This document shows positions 1 to 8,298 of a stretch of DNA of 37,918 nt, one piece after another (within the stretch, counting starts at the first letter, position 1; every line of letters starts with the position of its first letter). The notes beneath the pieces were generated by a model. It did not search any database. It saw nothing but the letters and a program-made list of their open reading frames with translations, and was not told where the DNA came from. This DNA is from Saccharicrinis sp050296935 (GTDB taxonomy: Bacteria; Bacteroidota; Bacteroidia; Bacteroidales; Marinilabiliaceae), in contig JBNKRV010000107.1 of assembly GCA_050296935.1 (NCBI GenBank), forward strand, positions 1 to 37,918. The letters are read 5' to 3'. The position numbers and the translations under genes were made by a program.

Positions 1-162
1 ATCAATAATGGCTCAGGAGCCTGCATTCGCTTTGTACTCAACCAAAAAGAACCAGTAAATGTAAATGCTGTTTTAAAGCAGCTGGGTATTTCTCCCATAA
101 CGGAGGAAGAAAAAGAAGCGTTTATGCCAAAAAACTGGCCTTGGGAAAAAGTGCTGTATTAA
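1..162 (+). CDS. C-terminal end of an unidentified protein (partial)
   Basis: Frame 1 is open from the first base to a TAA at 160-162 and encodes 53 residues. It contains a Gly-rich turn (NNGSGACIRFVLNQ) and ends in PKNWPWEKVLY. The composition looks like real protein and the frame has no internal stop, so this is probably the 3' end of a gene that begins outside the window. I do not recognise the family. A strong stem-loop at 381-415 lies about 220 bases downstream and may end its transcript. No function is proposed. Confidence 0.6.
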   Translation: MNNGSGACIRFVLNQKEPVNVNAVLKQLGISPITEEEKEAFMPKNWPWEKVLY

Positions 163-473
163 TCTCCGTGTTCGTTGTTTCCCGATTAAAATGTGTGACG
201 TCCTGTTTTAAATCAGCCCCTAATGGTTGTAATATACTATGTATGAGTGTGATGTGTGGATGTCTAAACATGGGAGGATACAATATCACAAGTACCGGAA
301 TCATAAAAACAGGTAAATTTGGATTACAACATAGAAGGTTATAATAAATCAGTCATTAGATTTTTAATTGAATATTATCACCATTTCTGCGTTAGTGTAT
401 TTAACGCAGAAATGGCTTTGTTTACAATGCTAAATGATTTTTTATAAAGTCTGTTTGTAACAGATCTGTTGCT
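163..473. other. Intergenic spacer between convergent genes
   Basis: This 311-base stretch lies between the end of the first partial gene (plus strand) and the end of the small barrel gene (minus strand). Short ORFs on both strands here show no protein-like features and overlap each other. The only clear structure is the perfect hairpin at 381-415. Confidence 0.6.
381..415. terminator. Perfect 14-bp stem-loop, probable bidirectional terminator
   Basis: CCATTTCTGCGTTA at 381-394 is perfectly complementary to 402-415 around a 7-base loop. It sits between two convergent genes. The plus side is followed by a modest T-rich run (CTTTGTTTA) and the minus side by an AT-rich run, so it could stop transcripts from both directions. 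Confidence 0.6.
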
Positions 474-989
474 TTAAAAATGATATAGCACACCTGCTCC
501 TAACGTAAAAAAGTTGAATCCTCCAATGGTATATTTAGCTTCTCCCACCAAATGAAGTTTGTTGGATAATTTATAACGACCACCTGCACCAATATTAATA
601 CCTACTTCACTTCCACTAATATTTGAGTTGCCAAACAGAGTTCCGAATTCTGAAGCCATTTTAATCTTCCAGAATGTAAAGTTTAATCCACCCAAGGCAT
701 AGAACATCCTGGAGTCGTCTGAACTAAACACATAATGTCCGTCTAAATCGAGCATAGACCAGTTGGTGTAGTTGCTTTCAAATAGATAGGTGAAAGATGC
801 GGCTCCTTCCCATGTATCATCAATTAGATAAACACCTTTTGCAGAAATTCCAATGCTACTAATGTCAGATGAATAATTTAACCCAAGCCCGCCAAGAATC
901 TTTGAATCTTGAGCTTTAACTGTTGTGGGTAATAATGCCATAACAAATACAATGGCACCAGCTTTTAATAGTGTACTTACTTTTTTCAT
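474..989 (-). CDS. Small outer-membrane beta-barrel protein
   Basis: The protein has 171 residues from the ATG at 987-989, which begins MKKVSTLLKAG; a longer reading to 1019 would add a non-signal-like leader, so I prefer the inner start. A signal peptide runs to about residue 26 (VKAQ). The mature part alternates hydrophobic and polar residues in strands separated by turns and ends in an aromatic residue (LGAGVLYHF), typical of an eight-stranded OmpX/opacity-like barrel. Its role cannot be told from sequence; such proteins are usually envelope structural or adhesion barrels. It is the last gene of the minus-strand envelope block. A copy of the dispersed 31-bp phrase (1012-1042) lies 22 bases upstream of the start, in the same orientation as the gene. 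Confidence 0.75.
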   Translation of the reverse strand: MKKVSTLLKAGAIVFVMALLPTTVKAQDSKILGGLGLNYSSDISSIGISAKGVYLIDDTWEGAASFTYLFESNYTNWSMLDLDGHYVFSSDDSRMFYALGGLNFTFWKIKMASEFGTLFGNSNISGSEVGINIGAGGRYKLSNKLHLVGEAKYTIGGFNFFTLGAGVLYHF

Positions 990-1011
990 TTGTTTAAAAT
1001 TAAGAATTAAG

Positions 1012-1042
1012 ATGAACACAGAGGCACTAAGACACAGAGTTT
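1012..1042 (-). repeat. Copy 3 of the dispersed 31-bp phrase repeat
   Basis: Read on the minus strand, this segment begins AAACTCTGTGTCTTAGTG and matches 28 of 31 positions of 31701-31731. It lies 22 bases before the start codon of the barrel gene and points toward it. The other copies are at 31701-31731 and 32545-32575. Confidence 0.75.
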
Positions 1043-1217
1043 TTTTGCAATCATCTGCCTGTGTGTAACTTGCTTTTTTTTAGTGATTAAATATTTAGTG
1101 AATTCTAGAATTGAAATACTTTTTCATTTTTCATTTTTGCCAAATTTTTGTCATTGTTACTTCATGACAGAATACTCCATTCATGGATAACATGAGAAAA
1201 AATGTTACCTTTCAACA

Positions 1218-2087
1218 CTATTTCTTCTTTCTTAACTGCATCATTGTCTGCATCATATCATATGTTCCTCGCAATTCTTCTTCACTCATTTCTCTGGCTT
1301 CTTCATCGTTACTCAAGACCAGTTTTTTCCACTCGGGGTATGTCATTTTGCTTATTTTTTCCATTTCTGCATCCATATCCTCCATGCCTTCCATGTCACC
1401 CATATCGCCAAACATGCCTTCTCCATCCTCAAGACCTTCTGTTTTTTGAACAGGGAAATCCGGTAACTGAAAATACTTGTCGGAAACTGAAATATTAAAT
1501 TCAGCTGACTGGGCTAACGTTGTGGTAGTAATACCCATTAAGGTCATTTCCATTTTTAACATGATTCCTTTATAAAGCCACTGTTTCCCTCCTGCAACTT
1601 TCCATATTTCACAATCGTATCCTAACACATTTTCATGTCCTATTTTTTCTCCTCCCATTCCTTCCAACATACTCTTACCTACCTCTCCGGCATCACCCTC
1701 CGAATGGAAAGCGGCTATCATATTCATGGCCATATCTTTATTGGAATAAATCAGCTTCTGATCAAAATCAACCGAGTAACTCTCTCCGTTTTCCAGCTTA
1801 TTCATGGTATGATCAGAGGTAGTATCTTCTTTTTTTTGCCCGAACATATTCATTGTAGTTGTTTGGGTCGATTGACTTTCTTTTAGCTCAACGGCTCCCC
1901 AGTTTTTAAAGTAGAGGCTTTCGGTTCCTTTCCCTTTTATCACACTGCCCATTACCTTACCTGTATTGGTAGTGTTGTACTTTATTACGCCCGATTTTAT
2001 TTCGTAGCGTTTCACTTCATTCTGAGCCTTACTATTACACCCTATTAGGATTACAATTAAGCTAAGAATTAAACTTGTCTTATTCAT
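1218..2087 (-). CDS. Acidic Met/Gly-rich lipoprotein, DUF4412-like
   Basis: This 289-residue protein has a short hydrophobic leader and a lipobox at Cys17 (LIGC), so it is probably lipidated and attached to the outer membrane. Residues about 25-205 form a beta-rich domain that mentions its own conversion states (SGVIKYNTTNTGKVMG, YDCEIWKVAGGKQWLYKGI), the pattern of the uncharacterised DUF4412-type envelope proteins. After it comes an unusual low-complexity stretch with about ten Met, many Asp/Glu/Gly and motifs such as MFGDMGDMEGMEDMD (about 226-241), then a charged helix ending in MMQTMMQLRKKK. The Met/Asp-rich run could bind metal or be an unstructured linker; that is inference. No catalytic motif is visible. 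It lies 125 bases downstream of the lipocalin-like gene on the same strand. Confidence 0.75.
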   Translation of the reverse strand: MNKTSLILSLIVILIGCNSKAQNEVKRYEIKSGVIKYNTTNTGKVMGSVIKGKGTESLYFKNWGAVELKESQSTQTTTMNMFGQKKEDTTSDHTMNKLENGESYSVDFDQKLIYSNKDMAMNMIAAFHSEGDAGEVGKSMLEGMGGEKIGHENVLGYDCEIWKVAGGKQWLYKGIMLKMEMTLMGITTTTLAQSAEFNISVSDKYFQLPDFPVQKTEGLEDGEGMFGDMGDMEGMEDMDAEMEKISKMTYPEWKKLVLSNDEEAREMSEEELRGTYDMMQTMMQLRKKK

Positions 2088-2212
2088 CTGTTTCTGATTT
2101 GGATAATAATTATTGTAATTTCTAAATAGATTTCACCTCTACTAAGCAGAATAATACCTCATTTCTATTCGTTCTACCTCTTAAGATACCGGTGTTTCAA
2201 AATTAAAAGGGA

Positions 2213-3424
2213 TTATTCAATTGACTGCAATTCATAAACTGAATAATACCCCCAATCACCCAATTTAGTGTCTATTATTTTTGCATAAATACCTATTTTG
2301 TCAGTAATCATCCATATTTTTCTACTCTCCCCAGAATCGCCAATTGCTTCCAAAACAGTACAATCAAAAGTACCGGCAGGAGTTGTAATTTGCTCATTCC
2401 CAACTAATCTGAAAACATCATCAATTAAGGGATAAAGTGGTCTGGAAAATTCGGTATTTGGGGTGAATTCAGAATCTTCAGGAAGGCTATATCGATCAAA
2501 TCCATGAAAAATATTATCAATAATAAAACCCTCTTCTTCTAAACTAGCAGCTACATCTGCTATTAATGTTTTAGTTTCAAAAGCTTCTGTACCATTTATC
2601 AGGGTAGAATAATTATAAACCAAATGCTTTACTTTTAATAAGCTCATCTTCATTTCACCCCAATTTCTCCATGGCAACTTTTCTTCATCATCGGAGTATT
2701 TGTAATCACCCATTTCATTGTAAAAGTCATCTTCAATAAATTCGATTTCTTCCATTTTTTGGGGACTTTGAACTTTCCTTTGTGCCTTGAAAACTTTTCC
2801 GTTATTTTCAACCTCAATAGATTTTTCATTAATCTTATTTACTTTACTCTCACCCTTTAGCATATCTTCTCCACGTAGTCCAATCATAATAAGAGACATT
2901 TCCTGCGTATCGAAAATCCATGTCCCACTAAATCTGGATTCACTACCTTCTTCTTTTTGAATCATTGAGAATTTATCAGGCTCAGTAAAAGAGACCAGTG
3001 TATTTACCTCAGGATACGGTACATCTTTAAATTCCCACATTCCTATAAATCCTGAATTTTTATTGCTCTCAGCAATTTCAATAGCATTTATTTTTTTGTA
3101 GAATAACTTTGCCTCATCTTTATCAATTACCAGTTCTTTTTCGTTGAGGGTTACAATTTTTCCTTCACCGTTAAAATCTTTATCGAGTTCCGATTTCAAA
3201 ATAACGGAATGATGGTTTTTATCATAATCCCAGGTTCCTGCATCCATACCCATAACAATCAATTTTCCATCTTCATTAAATTCAGTAACGAAGTATGGAT
3301 TTTCAATTTCGCCACTAACTTCAGCTTTTATCATCAACCAACTTCCAACAAGTTTCGATTTCTGGGCATTTGCAATTCCTGTAAAACCTATGAGGATAAT
3401 CATTAACATCTGTGATATTTTCAT
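2213..3424 (-). CDS. Secreted two-domain lipocalin-like protein
   Basis: The protein has 403 residues with a signal peptide ending near residue 21 (GIANAQ). Two successive domains begin with the lipocalin-like phrase G-x-W: KLVGSWLMIKAEVSG near residue 24 and FIGMWEFKDVPYPE near residue 125. Each continues with strand-forming phrases of the 'estimate, tolerance, residual term' kind common in Bacteroidota lipocalin-like domains. A third C-terminal part (about 250-400) resembles a DUF3108-like beta domain (TTPAGTFDCTVLEAIG, KIWMITDKIGIYAKI). No enzyme signature is seen. These proteins are mostly uncharacterised; ligand or lipid binding in the periplasm is only a guess. It belongs to the minus-strand run of envelope genes. 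Confidence 0.7.
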   Translation of the reverse strand: MKISQMLMIILIGFTGIANAQKSKLVGSWLMIKAEVSGEIENPYFVTEFNEDGKLIVMGMDAGTWDYDKNHHSVILKSELDKDFNGEGKIVTLNEKELVIDKDEAKLFYKKINAIEIAESNKNSGFIGMWEFKDVPYPEVNTLVSFTEPDKFSMIQKEEGSESRFSGTWIFDTQEMSLIMIGLRGEDMLKGESKVNKINEKSIEVENNGKVFKAQRKVQSPQKMEEIEFIEDDFYNEMGDYKYSDDEEKLPWRNWGEMKMSLLKVKHLVYNYSTLINGTEAFETKTLIADVAASLEEEGFIIDNIFHGFDRYSLPEDSEFTPNTEFSRPLYPLIDDVFRLVGNEQITTPAGTFDCTVLEAIGDSGESRKIWMITDKIGIYAKIIDTKLGDWGYYSVYELQSIE

Positions 3425-3522
3425 GATAATATGAGATTTATATTGAATGAGGCTATTCTCGGGAAAAGCATTTTAAATTTGAAAGAAAAATGTGAGGATG
3501 CTAATATTCCTAACTATGCTGT

Positions 3523-3996
3523 TTAATTAATTAATTTGTATGCGTCAGACTCAATTGTTCCACTAAAACTGTGAGTTTCTGAACTAAGCATAGCAGAACA
3601 TGTTCCCTGAAAGCTAATTTTAGTTGCCGATTCTCTTTTTACAGATCCGCTATTAGAAAAATAGATTTCATCACTTCCATCGGTTAGCAATAGGTTAGTT
3701 CCCATGATTGTAACTGTACCACTTGAGTTTGCTTCATCAAATTGGGTAACTCCACCTACCGATAAGGGAACCGAAGCAACAAGAAGACTAAAATTGTCAC
3801 CTTCTGATATCGATGCTAAATTCTCCAAATAACCCACTTCTATTGTATTACCTGAAGCGATGGTTTTACCGTCCATTACTACATTGTACTTACCATTAGG
3901 TTTAGTAGGTGTACTATCATTATCTTTACTACAAGAGATTAATGCTACACTAAAAATACTTACTAAAATTGCGATGTTTAAAATTGATTTTTTCAT
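3523..3996 (-). CDS. Small lipoprotein of unknown function
   Basis: The 157-residue protein starts MKKSILN and has a lipobox with Cys22 (ALISC) followed by SKDNDSTP; the Lys at +2 and the acidic residues fit a surface-exported Bacteroidota lipoprotein. The mature domain is beta-rich with phrases such as YNVVMDGKTIASGNTIEVGY and ISFQGTCSAMLSSETHSFSG. It resembles the many short uncharacterised lipoproteins of this phylum, but I cannot name a family. The gene is 31 bases downstream of the propeller lipoprotein gene and very likely shares its transcript. Confidence 0.7.
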   Translation of the reverse strand: MKKSILNIAILVSIFSVALISCSKDNDSTPTKPNGKYNVVMDGKTIASGNTIEVGYLENLASISEGDNFSLLVASVPLSVGGVTQFDEANSSGTVTIMGTNLLLTDGSDEIYFSNSGSVKRESATKISFQGTCSAMLSSETHSFSGTIESDAYKLIN

Positions 3997-4027
3997 AATT
4001 AAAAATTTATTTGACTTTTATAGTTAA

Positions 4028-5320
4028 TTAAAAATTTATGGAATTTGTATTTGCATTGGTTCCTTTTCTGCACGACCATGTTCCCGCTTTAGCTTGTATA
4101 AAATTAGCTTTTGCACACTTTACTATCCCATCACCTCCTTGGATAACTATTAAGTTACCTTCTGATGTGATTCTACAATCGCTCAATGATGTAACAAACC
4201 AGCCCAGATAATCAGCGTTAACTGAACTAGCCAAATCACCGCTTGAGCTGTATAGTTGCATGGTTGGTACATCATCAACTAAACGGTTAAAAACAACTGT
4301 AGAATAATCACCGGTTAATAATACCTGTTCATCGTTTAAAATAATATCGTCATTTTGTTTCACCGTATTTCCGGTTGAAGCATCGAGTGTAATAAGGCTG
4401 TTTACGATACCCCAGGATTCATCTGATTTGTAACTGGCAGTAACTTTGCCATTTCCAAAAAGTATGGCAGGCTCAGGCAATCCGAAGTTGCATAGTTTTT
4501 TCTCCCAATTTTCCTGTCCGTTTGAGATTTTGTATGAATGAATATAGGTTGTATCTTCTACTCCTTCTTCGTAATACAAGTTGCCTAAGCCATCAAAACA
4601 TGCCCGGTAAGGGTTTGCTGCAACATCGTTGGGATCATAGGGTTTAAAATCGCTCCAGGATTTGGTAGAGAGGGTTCCGTCATCTGTCAAAACAGTTATG
4701 CCTATCTCCCAAGGCCAGGGCAACCTATAGTCGGAGGCTACACAAATAGTATTTTGGCATACACTTATTTTTGTGTCAACATGTTTGTCCATTTTATAAT
4801 CCCACTTAACCGACCCAGAGCTGACTTCTAATGCCGTGATTTTTGAATTATAGTTTGATGATTGAGCAACATATATAGTTCCGTTACTATAAGCCATATC
4901 GCTAAATGATATGCTTAATGTTGTCGACCAAATTTGGGATCCATCATTTATATTGTATGCTGCAATAACATCCCATTGATAGGATAGAATAAGTTTATCA
5001 TCAGCAAGCATTATTTCAGAACTTAAATAACTACCAAAAGGAATGGTTTGATCCCACCTCACTGCTCCATTTTTATCAAGAGAATACAGAAAATACTCAT
5101 CATTTGCTTTCGCGAAAAAATAGGAGTTGTCGTTATTGTCCAATACTAGATCGGTTAATAGTGCATCATATTCGTCAATTTGATACTCCCAAAGTGCTAA
5201 CGAATTATTAGCTGTGTCCTGATTATTATCTGGATCATCAGGTATTGGCGTTATATCTTCTTTTGTACAAGAAGCGAATGCTAAAACAATAGCAATGAAA
5301 ACTAAAGGTGTTTTTCTCAT
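4028..5320 (-). CDS. Lipoprotein with PQQ-like (outer-membrane assembly type) beta-propeller
   Basis: This 430-residue protein has a lipobox at Cys18 (AFASC) followed by TKEDITPIPDDPDNN, an acidic linker. The body carries repeated blades of the PQQ-like/BamB type: the signature 'x-x-G-x-x-x-W' appears as NDGSQIWSTTL, SSGSVKWDYKM and SNGQENWEKKL, each followed by strands such as VTASYKSDES. The family binds proteins or forms structural scaffolds; PQQ enzymes proper have extra catalytic residues not seen here. It lies 30 bases downstream of the OmpA-domain gene and 31 bases upstream of the small lipoprotein, so all three are probably co-transcribed. Its partner is unknown. Confidence 0.8.
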   Translation of the reverse strand: MRKTPLVFIAIVLAFASCTKEDITPIPDDPDNNQDTANNSLALWEYQIDEYDALLTDLVLDNNDNSYFFAKANDEYFLYSLDKNGAVRWDQTIPFGSYLSSEIMLADDKLILSYQWDVIAAYNINDGSQIWSTTLSISFSDMAYSNGTIYVAQSSNYNSKITALEVSSGSVKWDYKMDKHVDTKISVCQNTICVASDYRLPWPWEIGITVLTDDGTLSTKSWSDFKPYDPNDVAANPYRACFDGLGNLYYEEGVEDTTYIHSYKISNGQENWEKKLCNFGLPEPAILFGNGKVTASYKSDESWGIVNSLITLDASTGNTVKQNDDIILNDEQVLLTGDYSTVVFNRLVDDVPTMQLYSSSGDLASSVNADYLGWFVTSLSDCRITSEGNLIVIQGGDGIVKCAKANFIQAKAGTWSCRKGTNANTNSINF

Positions 5321-5350
5321 CTTTCAAAGTATTTATTGTTATATGATTAA

Positions 5351-6628
5351 TTAGAATTTTACGAACTCTACCCGGCGGTTATTGGCTTTTCCTTCTGGAG
5401 TGATGTTTTCGCCAAGGGGTTTACTTTCGCCCCAACCAGTCGATTTCAGCCGATTGGAAGATATGCCCATGCTGACTAAGCGATCCATAACGGCTTTGGC
5501 ACGTGCTTCGGAAAGTGTTTGATTGGTAGCCTCATCACCATCGCTGTCAGTGTGTCCTTCCACACTAAACTTCAGGTCGGGTTGCTTTTGCATCAATTGG
5601 TAAATTTTATTGATCGCCCCGTTACTTTCCGGTTTTATAGTGGCTTTGTTTACATCGAAGCGGATACCGTTTACAATAATTTTTCCGTCGGATAAAACAC
5701 GGTCGTAGTATTTAACACCTCCTTTTGCAATGCGGATGTTTTTGAAATAAAATGGTTTGTCTTCACCCAGATCAGCCCAATATGCCTCTAAGCTAAGCCC
5801 GCTTGGGTTACCTTCATAATGAGGAATGTTTATCACACGTGTATCATCCATATACACCTTTAACTTTCCCTTTGTAAAAGCAATTGAAATATGAATCCAA
5901 CGCGCTTTTTCGTTCCAGGTATAATCGTAATCGGGTTGTTCTCCACTTACGCCACTATTTTTTTCAGAAATAGAATTATAACTGATATCCATATACATGT
6001 TTGAATTATTCTTTTGATTTTTATTATCATACAGGTAAACTGAAATTCTATTTCCTTTTGCAGGCCTGTAAAAATCAAATTCGATGGTAAATACATCTGG
6101 CAGGTAATCTTCTGTTGGGTTTTTCAGATAGGGGATTATCTTTGGACAACCATCAATAAACATCATTACATTTTCGCCATTTACATAGGCAATTTCAACC
6201 TGTCCTTTCACTAAATCCCAACGACTGGGAAACTCTCCATTTTCTTCATCTGCACCGGGTGAATCTTCAAAAATAACTTCATCACCAGGTACGAAATCAA
6301 ACTTACTCCATTGTACATTCATCGCTTGAGTTGGTTGTTCCGATATATGTTTCTCTGTAATAATTTTGGCATCAGTTTGCGGTTTTTCTTGCACCGGGTT
6401 AGCCTCTTTTGTCATTGTTTTCTTTTTCTTCTTCTTTCCAAAAAGACTTCCTATTCCTTCTTCTAATTTATCAAATCCTGCGTCAACCCCTTTTTCAATT
6501 TTTTTATTCGCTCGTTTTGCCCCTTGTTGTTTGGTTTCCTGTTTAGGATCAATTAGTTCTTGTGAATAACTCAATGTGGATATAAGCAGCACCAATCCGG
6601 TTATCATTACCATTACTGTTTTTTTCAT
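5351..6628 (-). CDS. OmpA-domain protein with a central ConA/LamG-like domain
   Basis: I choose the MKKTVMVMI start at 6626-6628, giving 425 residues; the ATG at 6646 adds six residues before a good signal peptide (cleavage near YSQ). Order: signal peptide; Lys/Glu-rich helical region with a run of Lys (SLFGKKKKKK); a central beta-sandwich-like domain (about 115-300) with FTIEFDFYRP and WIHISIAFTKGKLKVYMDD, typical of concanavalin-like folds; then a C-terminal OmpA peptidoglycan-binding domain (about 315-425) with EGHTDSDGDE, LSEARAKAV and NNRRVEFVKF, which hold the conserved Asp and Arg that contact diaminopimelate. It probably ties a glycan- or protein-binding module to the cell wall. It lies directly downstream of the stand-alone LytTR gene, which may regulate it. 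Confidence 0.85.
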   Translation of the reverse strand: MKKTVMVMITGLVLLISTLSYSQELIDPKQETKQQGAKRANKKIEKGVDAGFDKLEEGIGSLFGKKKKKKTMTKEANPVQEKPQTDAKIITEKHISEQPTQAMNVQWSKFDFVPGDEVIFEDSPGADEENGEFPSRWDLVKGQVEIAYVNGENVMMFIDGCPKIIPYLKNPTEDYLPDVFTIEFDFYRPAKGNRISVYLYDNKNQKNNSNMYMDISYNSISEKNSGVSGEQPDYDYTWNEKARWIHISIAFTKGKLKVYMDDTRVINIPHYEGNPSGLSLEAYWADLGEDKPFYFKNIRIAKGGVKYYDRVLSDGKIIVNGIRFDVNKATIKPESNGAINKIYQLMQKQPDLKFSVEGHTDSDGDEATNQTLSEARAKAVMDRLVSMGISSNRLKSTGWGESKPLGENITPEGKANNRRVEFVKF

Positions 6629-6701
6629 AGCGATTTGTTTTACCATTTAAAATTAACTCAAGATTTTAAGCTCTTCATGTGTAAACCTGAATACGACACG
6701 G

Positions 6702-7055
6702 TTAACCTTGAAAGCGCTCCATTTTCTCAACAAACTGCATAACCACACTTTTTTTTCTGGTACTAACCGGAATAACACATTGATTAGTAAGCTCCAATTC
6801 TATATTATGGCGCTTGTGAATTCGTATAATGTGTTGCATATTAACAATATAAGATTGATGAGAACGTATAAAACTATGTTTTACTAAGCGTTCCTCCAGA
6901 GATCCAATGGAGAGTGAAGTGGATATTTGCTCTCCATTACTTAAAAAGAATATGGTGGATGAATTGTGGCTTTTGCAATATAGAATTTCAGCAAATGCTA
7001 CAATATGATAAGCATCGTTATTAGAGAGTAATATTTTTTCTTCAAATTGATTCAT
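6702..7055 (-). CDS. Stand-alone LytTR DNA-binding protein
   Basis: The whole 117-residue protein is a LytTR domain with no receiver. Diagnostic phrases are AEILYCKSHNSSTIFF, FIRSHQSYIVNMQHI and VIPVSTRKKSVV, closely paralleling the LytTR half of the response regulator at 7551-8297 (ILFCKSDNSYTTFY, FIRPHQSYLVNLNAI, EIPISTRRKQEV). LytTR domains bind DNA through an unusual beta-fold. Without a receiver it cannot be controlled by phosphotransfer in the usual way; it may be constitutive or controlled by expression level. It sits between the two-component genes and the envelope genes, 55-75 bases before the OmpA gene, and could be the local operon regulator. It may have arisen by duplication and loss of a receiver domain. 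Confidence 0.85.
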   Translation of the reverse strand: MNQFEEKILLSNNDAYHIVAFAEILYCKSHNSSTIFFLSNGEQISTSLSIGSLEERLVKHSFIRSHQSYIVNMQHIIRIHKRHNIELELTNQCVIPVSTRKKSVVMQFVEKMERFQG

Positions 7056-7181
7056 AATGAATGATTATGGCGTAAAAGTAATACGCAGTCGCCATATGAA
7101 ATCATCTCAATTTGAAAGCGTAGAATATCAACTTGAAAGTGTAGAATTAATTACAATAAATGTAAAGGGAGTATTTTTATC

Positions 7182-7510
7182 ATTAGTGTCCGGTATAAAC
7201 TATTTAACCTTAGCATAATCTTTATTTCTAACGGATTATAAGGTATCTTTCAAATATCAGGGTAGCATTTCCGCCTTCATGAAAAAGCGTTAAAAAAATC
7301 AGTAAACGAAACGTTAATAAAGAAAAGCTGTTTGAACGCAATGAGTTCTTTTCTTTTAGTGAAGTGCACTGATTTTTAGGTTTTTCATGTCAGCGGCGGC
7401 TCTTTTTGTTTACTTTTTTCGAGCTGTAGCGAAAAAGTAAAAGCCTGTCAGGCTCGAAGACAAAGGTTAACAAATAATTAAAATCGAATATTTACCGGAC
7501 AATAGTGTAT
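7182..7510. repeat. MITE-like structured element in the 495-base spacer 7056-7550
   Basis: The element is bounded by short imperfect inverted ends: TTAGTGTCCGGTA at 7183-7195 and its near complement TTTACCGGACAATAGTG at 7491-7507 (nine bases, TGTCCGGTA, exact). Inside are nested inverted repeats: 7294-7303 with 7368-7377 (10 bp, perfect), 7319-7326 with 7349-7356 (8 bp, perfect), 7408-7421 with 7430-7441 (one-base bulge), and the near-palindrome AGCCTGTCAGGCT at 7442-7454. There is no ORF of note. It lies between the response regulator and the stand-alone LytTR gene. This is the architecture of a non-autonomous element, but no target duplication was established. The remainder of the spacer (7056-7181, 7511-7550) shows nothing further. 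Confidence 0.4.
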
Positions 7511-7550
7511 TTTTATAAGAAATCAGAGTTAAAATGTAATATCGGACAAA

Positions 7551-8297
7551 TTATAGATCATTCATCCTATCCAGCACTTCTTGTTTTCGTCTGGTAGAAA
7601 TAGGAATCTCATTTCCATCATTCATCACAATAAATCCACCATCCGTTTTATCTATTTTGCTAATCGCATTAAGATTGACCAGATAAGATTGATGTGGTCG
7701 GATAAAAGCGTAATCAGAGAGTAAATCAGCATATTCTTTTATACTCTTTGAAACCATAATTTTTTCGCCATTGCTAATATAAAAGGTAGTATAACTATTG
7801 TCACTTTTACAGAATAATATATCAGAAACAGACACCAGATGAAGTGATCCGGCAGTTTTTAAAACCATTCTTTTTGCATCTGAACTATTGGTGTAATGCT
7901 GTTGAAAATTTTCTGCCTGCATATCGTTTGTATCATTATCTAATTGATCAATGGCCTGTTGAACCGCATGGCAAAACTCATGCTCATTTACCGGCTTAAG
8001 AATGTAATCCATAGCACTGAATTTTATGGCTTTAATGGCATATTGGTTATATGCTGTAATAAATATTGGCCTGAAAGTATAGGGTTTACATTTCTGGAGC
8101 ACCTGAAAACTGTTTCCATCTGCCAACTCAATATCCAGTAATACCAATTGAGGTTTGGTTTTTGTAATTACTGAAATGGCTTCTTGCACACTACCTGCTT
8201 CTCCAACAATTTCTATATCAGAAAAATTAGTCTGCAAATACAATCTATTTGTTTCTCGCAATTGATCCTCATCCTCAATTATTACAGCTGTTATCAT
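7551..8297 (-). CDS. LytTR-family response regulator
   Basis: The 248-residue protein has an N-terminal receiver (1-120) with the acidic cluster E8-D9-E10, phospho-acceptor Asp55 (LVLLDIEL), the switch Thr in FITAYNQ and the Lys of YILKPVNE. A LytTR DNA-binding domain follows (about 142-246: ILFCKSDNSYTTFY, RPHQSYLVNLNAI, IPISTRRKQEV). It therefore receives phosphate from a LytS-type kinase and binds promoter repeats. Its ATG is one base from the TAG of the kinase gene 8299-10245 (TAG-T-ATG on the minus strand), so translation is coupled and that kinase is its partner. The second kinase upstream (10422-12347) has the same catalytic end and no other regulator nearby, so it probably feeds the same protein. 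Confidence 0.92.
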   Translation of the reverse strand: MITAVIIEDEDQLRETNRLYLQTNFSDIEIVGEAGSVQEAISVITKTKPQLVLLDIELADGNSFQVLQKCKPYTFRPIFITAYNQYAIKAIKFSAMDYILKPVNEHEFCHAVQQAIDQLDNDTNDMQAENFQQHYTNSSDAKRMVLKTAGSLHLVSVSDILFCKSDNSYTTFYISNGEKIMVSKSIKEYADLLSDYAFIRPHQSYLVNLNAISKIDKTDGGFIVMNDGNEIPISTRRKQEVLDRMNDL

Positions 8298-8298
8298 A

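Noticed and set aside
1183..1498. Plus-strand ORFs opposite the DUF4412-like lipoprotein gene
   Set aside because: They are shadows of the Met/Asp/Gly-rich minus-strand coding sequence and have no independent features.
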